Shown: positions 52,650 to 61,574 of the stretch, piece after piece | How positions within the stretch are numbered: position 1 is the stretch's first letter | Layout of the letters: every line of letters begins with the position of its first letter | From: Chitinophaga filiformis | Lineage (GTDB): Bacteria > Bacteroidota > Bacteroidia > Chitinophagales > Chitinophagaceae | Direction of reading: 5' to 3' | NCBI RefSeq assembly: GCF_023100805.1 | Contig: NZ_CP095855.1 | Coordinates: 7,977,001 to 8,041,000, forward strand | DNA: 64,000 bases | Notes under the pieces: generated by a model | Told to the model about the DNA's origin: nothing | Database searches by the model: none | The model's input: only the letters and a program-made list of their open reading frames with translations | Translations under genes and position numbers: made by a program

Positions 52650-52740
52650 TGTCTGATAACGGGCTGACACTTAATGCGGATATTCCATACAAGCTTTAGA
52701 CGCGCATTTAAGATCTCCTGACGCTATCAGGCATGCGAAT

Positions 52741-52774
52741 AAAAAGGGTCTGCCGGCCTTTGGCTGACAGACCC
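52741..52774 (-). terminator. Terminator of the sugar-dehydrogenase-like gene
   Basis: On the minus strand GGGTCTG and CAGACCC arms with an inner GCC/GGC pairing end in TTTTTATT. It lies about 55 bases after the stop. Confidence 0.8.
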
Positions 52775-52826
52775 CTACATTTAACCGCACAATGCTCACA
52801 TGCTTGAGGAATGCGGTGAAAGAATA

Positions 52827-55800
52827 TTATTCCCTGATAATTTTCAGGCTGCTCACCTTTCCGTTATGCACCAGTTTTACCACATACATACCTGCCGGCA
52901 ATGACACCGCAGATACTGTTTTTGTATATGCTCCTGCTGCAAGTCTGCCGTTCACCGGTACCAGCAGCTGTTTACCGCCCATATCATATACAGCCAGTGT
53001 TGTGTATCCATTTGATGGCAGGTTGAATTTCACGGTAAAGGATGCTCCGGCAGGGTTAGGATACACTGTAAGTGCCGACAGGCTCACTGCTTTGTCCGCA
53101 GCAGCATTAGCAGTTGTTTTGATCTTCACCTCTGCATAGCTGTTCCACTCATTTACATTATTACCATGCCCGAGAATACGCACATATTTCGCTGTTCTGG
53201 CAGTAAAATTAAAGCTCTCAAAACTGAGTGATGTGCCACTGCTTTGTAAACCGGTAGCTGCATTGCTCCAGGCGTTTCCATCCGGGCTTACCTGCACATC
53301 AAATAACGCGCGACGGGTATCGCCTTTATAGAATGCAATATCCACACCTGTGACGGTTGCCGTGTTACCCAGGCAGAACTGTATCCACTGCCCGTTGCCG
53401 CTTGCCGACCAACGTGTATTCAGATCGTTATCAATGGCGTTCGCCGCCACATTGCCGTCATCGCTGCTGGCAACAACAGGAACACAATTGGGATCTCCTG
53501 TGGAATCGGCAATGATGCTCAGCTGCGGCGCATTAGCGCCTGCCTCTTTTGAGTTCAGCAATACACGCGGATCGTGCGCCTGCTGACTTTTCAGCGCCAG
53601 GGTGATCTTCCGCCGTCCTGCTGCCAGTTCACGCTGTACATAGCTGGTCAGGTCCCATGTATAATATCGCGCCGCCTCATTGGTAAGGATGGCAGACGAT
53701 AAAAGTGTCGTATCGGCAGCAGGCTTATTATTCCAGTTGATCGTCTTTTCAGACCAGCTGGTATTGCTTACAGCATATGCTCCAACAGGTATACTGATAA
53801 GGGAGCCACCTGCATCTACATATCCAAATACTTTCAGCACTACGGATGATACGGCGCTTGCCCTGTTGGTCAGATCGAATGTCAGATAAGTTTCACGCCC
53901 GTTATTCAACTGTCCGGCAGGTGCAACTTTCGTAATGAGCAACGTAGAATCAGTCACGCCAAAAGTAGTGGCGGCATTTGTTCCATCCCTCACGTATGCA
54001 TCCTGTACCGGCAACAGGTTGATAGTAGCCGGTGCTGCTTTAAATATCGCAGTGAAGGTAGTATCGTTATCAGTGATCCGGATATTCTGTACCCTGGCGC
54101 CTCCATGTGCCCAATGATCGAAAATATACGTTACGCCGTTAAGTGTTTGCGGAGAAGGTGCATCCATCGGTCTCACCATACCCGATAAAGTTGCTGAGGA
54201 ATAAGGCGTGGTAAAAGGTATATCGTTGAGACGGAGCTGCAGGCCCGCCGGTTCCGTTTTCAGCGTTATATTGGACGTTACAGGCCGCATTTCCACATAG
54301 GTGGTATCCACCTCTCCCCTGCTATCTTTTACAGCAAGATAAATACGGTACCAGATATCTGTTTCCGTATGGCCTCCATCTGAAATAACAAAGGTTCCTG
54401 CTTTAACGCTGTCGCGCAGTTGTGGTCCCGGATGAACATGATTCGCATGATGGAAATCAACCCACCAGTGAAATGCACTGGCCGGCAGCGTACCATCTTC
54501 CACATCAGTACCGGTACCTGCAAATGAAACAGTATCTCCGGCGCGGAACTTAGCATTGTTCACAGGTGTTGTAATGGTAGCAACAGGTAATACGTTAGGT
54601 TGGGCAACAGTCAGTTTTGCATTACTACTGGTAACATTACCCGCGCTGTTGGTCACCACTACGCTGTAAAGACCGGAATCTGCCGGTTGTACATTGGCAA
54701 TAGCATAAGTAGCTGCCGTTGCATTCGTAATATTAACTCCATTCTTTCTCCACTGATAAGTAGGTGCGGGATTGCCGGTAGCTATTACGCTGAAGGTAGC
54801 AGTTTGTCCCTGTGGCACAGTAAGTGATTTTGGCTGTGTCGTTATTGCAGGCGCCTGTGTACCCGTATAAATAATCTTGTACAATGCGCCATTATCCCTG
54901 CTGAGAAAATAGAGATTGCCATCAATGCCCTGTTTAATATAGACAAGCCCACCCCCTAATCCGGTAGCGAAAGCCGTCCTTGTAGGAGATGCGGGATTTA
55001 AGTAGTTGATCCATCCGCCACAATAATCCAGGAAGAAATATTTACCGTTGTAGGTGGCAGGATAGTTGCTGATGGCGCCATTGAAAAACGTACCACCATT
55101 GATGGCACAGCCCTGACCATCGGGAGGAGTACCATCCCTGTTGGTACTATACCTGTACAAGGGATTGGTCAACCCCGTACAGTTGGAGCTACAGGTCCCT
55201 TCCTGATCCGGCCAGCCAAAGTTACGCCCACCGGTAGTGGCATCATTGATCTCTTCCCAGGTGGATTCACCAACATCATCGATAAAGATCTTACCGCTTA
55301 CCGGATCAATGGCATTCGTAAAAGGATTCCGCAGGCCATATGCCCATACCCGGCTACGGGCCGCGCCGCCGCTAAAGGGATTTCCCGTTGGTACCGAGCC
55401 ATCCGTATTGATACGTAACAATTTCCCCATATAGCTGTCAAGATTCCTGGCATTGTCACCCACCTTATTATCACCTACGGATACATACAGCTTACCATCG
55501 TTACCAAAAGATAAACCGCCGCCGTTGTGATAAATAGCGCTTAGTGTAGGAAGATCGAGCAATGCAGTTTCGCTGCCGGCAACATCGCCAGTCATGGTAA
55601 AACGGCTCACACGGTTATGCGGCCCTGAAGTATTGGTGTAATACAGATAGATATAATGATTAGTGGAGAAGTTGGGGTCTACCGCAATCCCGATCAGGCC
55701 ACGTTCTCCGCTGGAATTGACTGACAGTGTGATAGCTGGTGCAGATAATAAACTTCCGTTTTTGATCACACGCAACTGGCCCGTTTCCTGGCATACAAGG

Positions 55801-55964
55801 ATACGGCCGTCAGGAAGAAATGCCAACGCAGCAGGGCTGCTGATGCCGCTCGCTACCTGTACCCGCTGAAAATTGGCAGGTAACGATTGTGCACTGAGCG
55901 ACAGCGATGAAAACAGTAAGAACAGCGGTAACAGTAAGCTGGTAATAAGGTACTTTTTTTCCAT
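52827..55964 (-). CDS. Secreted PQQ-type sugar dehydrogenase-like protein with Ig, carbohydrate-binding and T9SS domains
   Basis: 1045 residues. Signal peptide to about residue 25. Residues 30-370 form a six-bladed propeller of the soluble glucose/sorbosone dehydrogenase type (PAALAFLPDGRILVCQETG, ERGLIGIAVDPNF, YHNGGGLSFGNDGKLYVSVGDN, GLRNPFTNAIDP, GRNFGWPDQEG). An Ig-like domain follows (about 375-455, ATFSVIATGNPAPTYQWRKNG), then a segment with HWWVDFHHANHVHPGP, two further beta domains, and an F5/8-type domain (about 835-955, AIDNDLNTRWSASGNGQW). The last 80 residues are a T9SS sorting domain (LTVYPNPAGASF to SLKIIRE). It is probably an extracellular oxidase of sugar or polyol ends on polysaccharides. 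Confidence 0.9.
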   Translation of the reverse strand: MEKKYLITSLLLPLFLLFSSLSLSAQSLPANFQRVQVASGISSPAALAFLPDGRILVCQETGQLRVIKNGSLLSAPAITLSVNSSGERGLIGIAVDPNFSTNHYIYLYYTNTSGPHNRVSRFTMTGDVAGSETALLDLPTLSAIYHNGGGLSFGNDGKLYVSVGDNKVGDNARNLDSYMGKLLRINTDGSVPTGNPFSGGAARSRVWAYGLRNPFTNAIDPVSGKIFIDDVGESTWEEINDATTGGRNFGWPDQEGTCSSNCTGLTNPLYRYSTNRDGTPPDGQGCAINGGTFFNGAISNYPATYNGKYFFLDYCGGWINYLNPASPTRTAFATGLGGGLVYIKQGIDGNLYFLSRDNGALYKIIYTGTQAPAITTQPKSLTVPQGQTATFSVIATGNPAPTYQWRKNGVNITNATAATYAIANVQPADSGLYSVVVTNSAGNVTSSNAKLTVAQPNVLPVATITTPVNNAKFRAGDTVSFAGTGTDVEDGTLPASAFHWWVDFHHANHVHPGPQLRDSVKAGTFVISDGGHTETDIWYRIYLAVKDSRGEVDTTYVEMRPVTSNITLKTEPAGLQLRLNDIPFTTPYSSATLSGMVRPMDAPSPQTLNGVTYIFDHWAHGGARVQNIRITDNDTTFTAIFKAAPATINLLPVQDAYVRDGTNAATTFGVTDSTLLITKVAPAGQLNNGRETYLTFDLTNRASAVSSVVLKVFGYVDAGGSLISIPVGAYAVSNTSWSEKTINWNNKPAADTTLLSSAILTNEAARYYTWDLTSYVQRELAAGRRKITLALKSQQAHDPRVLLNSKEAGANAPQLSIIADSTGDPNCVPVVASSDDGNVAANAIDNDLNTRWSASGNGQWIQFCLGNTATVTGVDIAFYKGDTRRALFDVQVSPDGNAWSNAATGLQSSGTSLSFESFNFTARTAKYVRILGHGNNVNEWNSYAEVKIKTTANAAADKAVSLSALTVYPNPAGASFTVKFNLPSNGYTTLAVYDMGGKQLLVPVNGRLAAGAYTKTVSAVSLPAGMYVVKLVHNGKVSSLKIIRE

Positions 55965-56444
55965 AATAGTCTTTTGAGGGATGAAATATGAGGTAATTCA
56001 GGCATGCGCTGCCCATCCACGTGTGAGCGTTTAGGTTATACACAATGGTATGGCCGCATGCAGACATGGAACATCCTGTTAAGGGATGTAATGAGCGGTC
56101 AGGTTTTCATAACGTAAGTTTTAAGGATGAACAATTAATATACAAGATACAGGAACAGGGCATGTTACAATGCTTTGCTACATGGTGTTTCCCAATAATA
56201 TAGGTTACTGTCTTCTCTACAGGGATTTATATGGTTCGTCGGCTACGCTACTGAAGTTATGCAAACGTTTGCTAAAAAAGGCATACTATTTTCACATTTC
56301 CCAATACTATATTGAAGACGGGGTATATCGTTTAGTATTAAGACTACTTTTCCGGTTTGCATGCGTACTCTATAAATAGCAATAGGCGAAATTGCAGATT
56401 GCACAACCATGTCCGCTTAGATAAGATTGTTTTTATAGGAATAA
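55965..56444. other. Intergenic stretch, no gene seen
   Basis: About 480 AT-rich bases after the start of the secreted sugar-dehydrogenase-like gene. A short frame at 56170-56379 has no family or promoter support. Confidence 0.45.
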
Positions 56445-56446
56445 TA

Positions 56447-56490
56447 AAGGCCGGTTCATTAAGAACCAGCCTTAGCGCTTTTTTTATTCC
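56447..56490 (-). terminator. Terminator after the YdeI-like gene
   Basis: AAGGCCGGTTC (56447-56457) and GAACCAGCCTT (56463-56473) pair with one wobble on the minus strand, followed there by TTTATTATT; on the plus strand the hairpin is followed 4 bases later by seven T, so it may work in both directions. Confidence 0.7.
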
Positions 56491-56581
56491 TTTCTATCCC
56501 GGGGCTTGTTTTTCAACATAGAATACACCCTCTCTTATTTGGATGCCAGCCTATCATTTAAGCGATCCTAAGCCGCTTATT

Positions 56582-57172
56582 TTACTTTTTAGTTTTCTTC
56601 CTGGGTGGCTTTAATTGCTCAGCCAGGGATGTCATTATATCGGCGATTCTTTGTTCCCTTGTTTCCGGCCGTTTCGCCAATACAAGCCTGTAAAGCATGG
56701 CCTTTTTTACCGACCTGCTCAAACGCTCAAAACAGGCCTTTGCACCATGTTGGGACTTAAATGCCTTTTCAAGGTCTTTGGGTATTTTCAGTTCTTCTAC
56801 ATCGTCTAAAATTGCCCATGAGCCATTCTGCTTTGCCACCTCAATGCTTTCAAGACCAGCCGGCATCATCAGCCCTTCATCTATGAGGCGTTGTACCTTG
56901 CCTTTATTAATTTTCGACCAGACACTATTGGTTTTTCGCCGGGTAAAGAACTGCATAAACTTTTCATCGTCAATAGGCTTTGACGTACTGTCTATCCATC
57001 CGAAGCAAAGCGCTTCATCTACGGCGTCACTCCAGGTAAGCGTAGAAAGATTGGTCTTCTTTCTGTAATAGATCAACCAGATGGATGCTTTGGTACGATG
57101 GTGCTTTTGCAACCATTCCCTCCATTGCAACCTGTCCACAGGACAAAAAGTTTCAATAGCCTTCTTTTCCAT
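56582..57172 (-). CDS. YdeI/OmpD-associated-family protein
   Basis: 196 residues. SIWLIYYRKKTN, DEALCFGWIDS, MQFFTRRKTNSVWSKINKGK and RLIDEGLMMPAG are the family blocks in order. The C-terminus (AEQLKPPRKKTKK) is basic. The family has been linked to bacteriocin protection, but the mechanism is unknown. It lies 10 bases after the DUF1761 gene in the same direction. Confidence 0.9.
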   Translation of the reverse strand: MEKKAIETFCPVDRLQWREWLQKHHRTKASIWLIYYRKKTNLSTLTWSDAVDEALCFGWIDSTSKPIDDEKFMQFFTRRKTNSVWSKINKGKVQRLIDEGLMMPAGLESIEVAKQNGSWAILDDVEELKIPKDLEKAFKSQHGAKACFERLSRSVKKAMLYRLVLAKRPETREQRIADIMTSLAEQLKPPRKKTKK

Positions 57173-57182
57173 TAGTTCTTCA

Positions 57183-57596
57183 CTATTTCATGATCACTAA
57201 GATAATACTCACGAAAGAAATACCCACCAGGTGATAGGTTCCGCTGATAATTCCATACAGGATCGGCCGGGGAATGTTCGGGTTGATGGCAATGTTCACC
57301 GTATTGGCAAACAGGTACCCGATACCTACAAGAAAGGAGAACTTTAAAGCATCATCAAAGGATTGGAGATTCAGCGCATAGATCAACACTGCGCTTGCCA
57401 CTGTAATAACAAGAGAGCAAATTGCCGGGCCAACAATGAAAATAGGCTTGTTCTGCAGCGTTTCGTTTTCACGCCCCAGGGAGGTCCTGTACTGTTTACT
57501 GAAAAATAAAGTGAACCATAAAGCCCCAAGTATGAAATACCCGGCAAATGCTACTAATACACTGATCCAGTTTAGATTTGCTAATTGACTAATCAT
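57183..57596 (-). CDS. DUF1761-family membrane protein
   Basis: 137 residues from ATG 57596 (MISQLANLNWISVLVAFAGYFI); an upstream ATG at 57626 adds ten basic residues. Four hydrophobic helices, with GALWFTLFFSKQY after the first and GISFVSIILVIM at the end, are the DUF1761 pattern. Role unknown. First gene of a pair with the YdeI-like gene. Confidence 0.85.
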   Translation of the reverse strand: MISQLANLNWISVLVAFAGYFILGALWFTLFFSKQYRTSLGRENETLQNKPIFIVGPAICSLVITVASAVLIYALNLQSFDDALKFSFLVGIGYLFANTVNIAINPNIPRPILYGIISGTYHLVGISFVSIILVIMK

Positions 57597-57673
57597 AAAA
57601 AAACACCTTTTTTGTTTATGATGCAAAGCTAAATGGGGGCTGTGACAGCCCTATGTCAGGGGTCAAAAAGAAA

Positions 57674-58369
57674 TTAATAATAACGGTCAAAATATTCCTG
57701 CAGGGTCATATTATGTGGGGTAAAGTGCTCACTAAGGATCTCCAGCTTTTTAATCCTGTCGATCCGGAAATACCGGAACTCTTCCCGCAAACGGCACCAG
57801 GCTACCAGCAGCCAGTTTCCCTGTGTGCTCAGTAGTGCAAAAGGTTCGATCAATCTGCTTGTTGTTTGCCCTGCTTCATTGGCATACTCAATCCGTATAA
57901 GGTTAAAATTGGTAAGGGCAAACTGCAGTTCCGATAAATTGTTACTGTTCCGTTCCGCGTTCAGGTTCTGCCCGATCCGGGTTCTTTCTGCCAGCAGGTT
58001 CGCTTTGTCCCGTATGCTATGTCCCAGTACTGCTTTTATTTTATCAATAGCTTCCAGGTAATCCTTGACAAATGACGCATCTTTATTCATCAGCACCAGT
58101 TGTTCCGCCAGTATCAGGGCATTGGCCTGGCTTTCAGTGAACATCACCGGAGGAATCCTGTACCCCTGCATCAGGGTATAGCCCTTCCCCTCTTCTGTCA
58201 GTATCGGTACACCCGCCTGCTCCAGTGCTTTTATATCCCTGTAAATGGTCCTGACACTAACAGCGAACTTATCGGCCAGCGCTGTTGCCGTCAAAAGACG
58301 CTTTGTCTGCAATTGCGTCAGGATTGCCGTCAGCCGGGAAAGCCGTTTTGTATCGGTGTCGTTCATCAT
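57674..58369 (-). CDS. YafY-family HTH/WYL regulator
   Basis: 231 residues. An N-terminal HTH (SRLTAILTQLQTKRLLTATALADKFAVSVRTIYRDI with KALEQAGVPI) is joined to a WYL domain (about 140-215, including EPFALLSTQGNWLLVAWC and FRYFRIDRIKKLEIL). WYL domains sense ligands such as nucleotides or oligonucleotides. The ATG one codon later is equally likely as start. It is divergent from the DUF2911 gene. Confidence 0.9.
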   Translation of the reverse strand: MMNDTDTKRLSRLTAILTQLQTKRLLTATALADKFAVSVRTIYRDIKALEQAGVPILTEEGKGYTLMQGYRIPPVMFTESQANALILAEQLVLMNKDASFVKDYLEAIDKIKAVLGHSIRDKANLLAERTRIGQNLNAERNSNNLSELQFALTNFNLIRIEYANEAGQTTSRLIEPFALLSTQGNWLLVAWCRLREEFRYFRIDRIKKLEILSEHFTPHNMTLQEYFDRYY

Positions 58370-58526
58370 GCGCTCAAAAATATCTTTTTTCCATAATAGT
58401 AATTTTAAAATTCAGATTCCCCCTCCCCCTTGTCCACTTCGCCCATCAATTTGCCTGGCCGGCTACTCTCCGCTAAGCCTTGTGGATTAATTCCACTCAA
58501 TTTGCATAACACTTAACATACTAAAA

Positions 58527-59396
58527 ATGCGAAACTATATGAAGAGAATTAACATGATGCTGCTGATACTGGCCCTGTTCACCGGTTTGACCACTTATGC
58601 CCAGGTTCCGGGTGTGCCTAACAGCAGCACTACCCAAACCCTCATACAGGAATTAGGGATAGGTAAGATCACACTCTCCTATTCAAGGCCCAATGTCAGG
58701 GGAAGGGAAATATTCGGGAAACTGGTGCCTTATGGCGAAGTATGGCGTACGGGAGCGAATACCTCCACGCAGATAACATTTTCTGAAAATGTACTACTGG
58801 AGGGACATGCGGTACCTGCGGGTGCTTATTCCCTGTTTTCCATTCCGGGTAAAGATACCTGGACGATCATACTGAATAAGACGGTGGGCGACTGGGGAGC
58901 ATACAGCTACAAACAGGAAAATGATTTCCTCCGTTTCAATGTGAAACCTCAGGCCGCGAAAGTAAAACAAGAGACCTTAACCTTCCAGTTTCAGCATGCT
59001 ACTACCGAAACAACAGATCTTATCCTGAGCTGGGATAATGTTGGCATCGATATTCACATCGCATCAAACGATGAAGAAAAAATACTTGCCAATATTGACA
59101 GCCTGATGAATCAAAAGGAAGTTTCCAACCTGATCTACTTCACAGCTATCCAATATTATTATCTGCATAACAAGAACACAGATAAAGCACTCGGATGGAT
59201 AGCCAGGGCTGAAAAAGACTTCCCTAAGAGAGGCTCCTACAGGCTTTATAAGTCACGCTTCCTGCTCAGGAAAGGAGACCGGGCTGGCGCCATCAGTGCG
59301 GCTGAAGAAGGGATCAAAGTGGCTACTGACAGCAATGACAGCGAGTACCTGCACCTGAACCAGGAAGCCCTGGCATTGGCCAAAGGCAAAAAATAA
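58527..59396 (+). CDS. Exported DUF2911/TPR protein
   Basis: 289 residues with a signal peptide (MMLLILALFTGLTTYA). The DUF2911 part (about 25-175) contains LSYSRPNVRGREIFGKLVPYGEVWRTGANT, AGAYSLFSIPGKDTWTIILN and ENDFLRFNVKP. The C-terminal 100 residues form TPR-like helices (YYLHNKNTDKALGWIARAEKDFP). Periplasmic, role unknown. It is the first gene of a run with two DsbD parts and a TlpA-like thioredoxin. Confidence 0.88.
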   Translation: MRNYMKRINMMLLILALFTGLTTYAQVPGVPNSSTTQTLIQELGIGKITLSYSRPNVRGREIFGKLVPYGEVWRTGANTSTQITFSENVLLEGHAVPAGAYSLFSIPGKDTWTIILNKTVGDWGAYSYKQENDFLRFNVKPQAAKVKQETLTFQFQHATTETTDLILSWDNVGIDIHIASNDEEKILANIDSLMNQKEVSNLIYFTAIQYYYLHNKNTDKALGWIARAEKDFPKRGSYRLYKSRFLLRKGDRAGAISAAEEGIKVATDSNDSEYLHLNQEALALAKGKK

Positions 59397-59423
59397 TGTA
59401 TTCACGACTAAACACATGTAACA

Positions 59424-59873
59424 ATGAAAGCGATCATCATGCTTAGCATACTATGTTCCTTATGCTGGACGGCTGTAGATGCACAAATATTGAAACCAGT
59501 AAAATGGAGCTATGCCGCCAAAAAAACATCCGCTACGGAAGCCACCATCTATATAAAAGCGACGATGGAGCAGGGATGGCATATCTATTCCTTAGATACG
59601 CCAGAAGAAGGGCCCGTCAGGACAGCCATCGCCTTCACGCCCGATCACTCGTACCAGTTAACAGGCGCCCTGCTGCAGCCACAACCGCTCAGTAAAATGG
59701 AGCAACAGTTTGGCAAGGAAGTGAAATACTTTGAGAAAACGGTGATCTTCCAACAGAAGATAAAACTACAGCAAAATACTGCTACTGTTAAGGGAGACAT
59801 TACTTTCATGGTATGTAGCGACCGGCAATGCCTTCCGCCAGGCAATATTCAGTTCAGTGTAGATATAAAATAA
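59424..59873 (+). CDS. DsbD N-terminal-domain protein (separate subunit)
   Basis: 149 residues with a signal peptide ending about residue 20. The immunoglobulin-like DsbD alpha-type fold is seen in PVKWSYAAKKTSATEATIYIKATMEQGWHIYSLDTPEEGP and VKGDITFMVCSDRQCLPPG, where the two Cys form the redox pair. In DsbD the module is fused to the membrane part; here it is a separate gene seven bases upstream of it. Confidence 0.88.
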   Translation: MKAIIMLSILCSLCWTAVDAQILKPVKWSYAAKKTSATEATIYIKATMEQGWHIYSLDTPEEGPVRTAIAFTPDHSYQLTGALLQPQPLSKMEQQFGKEVKYFEKTVIFQQKIKLQQNTATVKGDITFMVCSDRQCLPPGNIQFSVDIK

Positions 59874-59880
59874 GAGGAAC

Positions 59881-61551
59881 ATGAAGACGATACAATACGG
59901 CCTGCTGGTGCTTGTATTATTCCTGTCGGGCCTGAACAGTCAAATATATGCACAGGGAAACACCGCCGGTACAGATACCGGGGCATTGATATTTTCAGAC
60001 ATACAAGATCTGTCAGCTGTCGATAGCATTGCAGGCACTGATACCTCCGCTGTAGTGAGTACCCTGCAGCAGATGGAGCCGCAGGTAGCGCACCTGACAC
60101 ACCATTTAAGCCTGTTCACTATATTCCTGGGCGGATTGCTGGGTGGCTTTGCCGCAGTACTGTTACCCTGCATTTTCCCGATGCTGCCTTTAACGGTCGG
60201 CTTCTTTACCAAACGGCATCAAAACAGGCGCAAGGGAATCATCGACGCGCTCATATATGGTCTTTCTATCATCCTGATCTATGTGGGTCTGGGACTGCTG
60301 ATCACGATCCTGTTTGGAGCTGATGCGCTGAACGCGATCTCAACAAATGGCATTTTTAACTTTAGCTTCTTCCTGTTACTGGTATTGTTTGCCGCCTCAT
60401 TTTTTGGGGCTTTTGAAATTACCTTACCCGGTAGCTGGATGAATAAGGTAGGCAACAACAGCGGACAAAAAGGTCTTACCGGCATCTTCTTCATGGCGGC
60501 GGCGCTCGCCCTGGTATCTTTCAGCTGTACCGGCCCAATCATAGGTACATTGCTGGTAGAAGCGGCTGTATCAGGCGCCCGCCTGGGCCCTGCCATCGGT
60601 ATGCTGGGCTTTGCACTGGCCCTCTCCCTGCCCTTCGTGTTGTTTGCACTGTTCCCCTCCTGGCTGACCAGTCTTCCAAAATCAGGCTCCTGGCTGAATA
60701 GTGTGAAAGTTTGTCTCGGCTTCCTTGAGTTGGCACTGTCCTTAAAGTTCCTGAGCAATGTGGACCTGGTTTATCACTGGCGACTGTTTGACAGAGAAGT
60801 ATTCCTGGTGCTCTGGATCACTATTACCGCACTGGCTGGCCTTTATCTGCTGGGCAAGCTGAAATTCAGTCACGATAGTGATGAAAAACAGGTGTCAGTT
60901 CCAAGACTATTCATGGCCATTATCGTCCTTTCATTTTCGCTGTATATGGTTCCCGGACTTTGGGGAGCTCCATTGAAGGCCATATCAGCATTCCTTCCGC
61001 CCCAGTCAGGCCAGGACTTTGATCTGTATACCCGGCAGCTGAGTGCCGGCGCGGATAATCTGACAGGACAGCCGAACGATCGTCCGAGGAAATATGCCAA
61101 CCTGTTTGATAAGCCAGCTGGCCTCAATCCCTTCTTTGACTACCAGGAAGGCATAGCATACGCAAAAAACGCCGGCAAACCAGTGCTGATCGATTTCACA
61201 GGTCACGCCTGTGTGAACTGCAGAAAAATGGAGGCTGCCGTATGGCCGGATAAAACAGTGTTGGGCCTGTTAAAGAACAGTTATGTACTCATTCAACTGT
61301 ATGTGGATGATAAAACAACACTACCGGAAAACGAGCAATATGTCAGCCCTTTCAGCAAAAAGAGGATCACTACAATAGGGGCATTGAATAGTGATATACA
61401 GGCGAGGCAATTCAACGCAAACGCACAACCATTTTATGTGTTGCTCGACCCTGCTACACAAAAACAACTCGCAGCTCCCAGGGGGGCAGATTATGATCCT
61501 GCCAGCTATGCAGCTTATCTGAAAACAGGTATTGCATCTTTTGGCAGATAA
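59881..61551 (+). CDS. dsbD: DsbD-type thiol-disulfide interchange protein (membrane domain plus thioredoxin)
   Basis: 556 residues. Signal peptide, a short linker, then the membrane domain of eight helices (about 80-385) with its two active Cys in LLPCIFPMLPLTVGFF and SFSCTGPIIGTLL. The C-terminal thioredoxin domain has ACVNC (about 440-444) in DFTGHACVNCRKMEAAVW. It carries electrons from cytoplasmic thioredoxin to periplasmic partners, here the separate N-terminal subunit and the TlpA-like protein downstream. Confidence 0.93.
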   Translation: MKTIQYGLLVLVLFLSGLNSQIYAQGNTAGTDTGALIFSDIQDLSAVDSIAGTDTSAVVSTLQQMEPQVAHLTHHLSLFTIFLGGLLGGFAAVLLPCIFPMLPLTVGFFTKRHQNRRKGIIDALIYGLSIILIYVGLGLLITILFGADALNAISTNGIFNFSFFLLLVLFAASFFGAFEITLPGSWMNKVGNNSGQKGLTGIFFMAAALALVSFSCTGPIIGTLLVEAAVSGARLGPAIGMLGFALALSLPFVLFALFPSWLTSLPKSGSWLNSVKVCLGFLELALSLKFLSNVDLVYHWRLFDREVFLVLWITITALAGLYLLGKLKFSHDSDEKQVSVPRLFMAIIVLSFSLYMVPGLWGAPLKAISAFLPPQSGQDFDLYTRQLSAGADNLTGQPNDRPRKYANLFDKPAGLNPFFDYQEGIAYAKNAGKPVLIDFTGHACVNCRKMEAAVWPDKTVLGLLKNSYVLIQLYVDDKTTLPENEQYVSPFSKKRITTIGALNSDIQARQFNANAQPFYVLLDPATQKQLAAPRGADYDPASYAAYLKTGIASFGR

Positions 61552-61574
61552 AAAGGGCATTTTAAAATCGCTAT

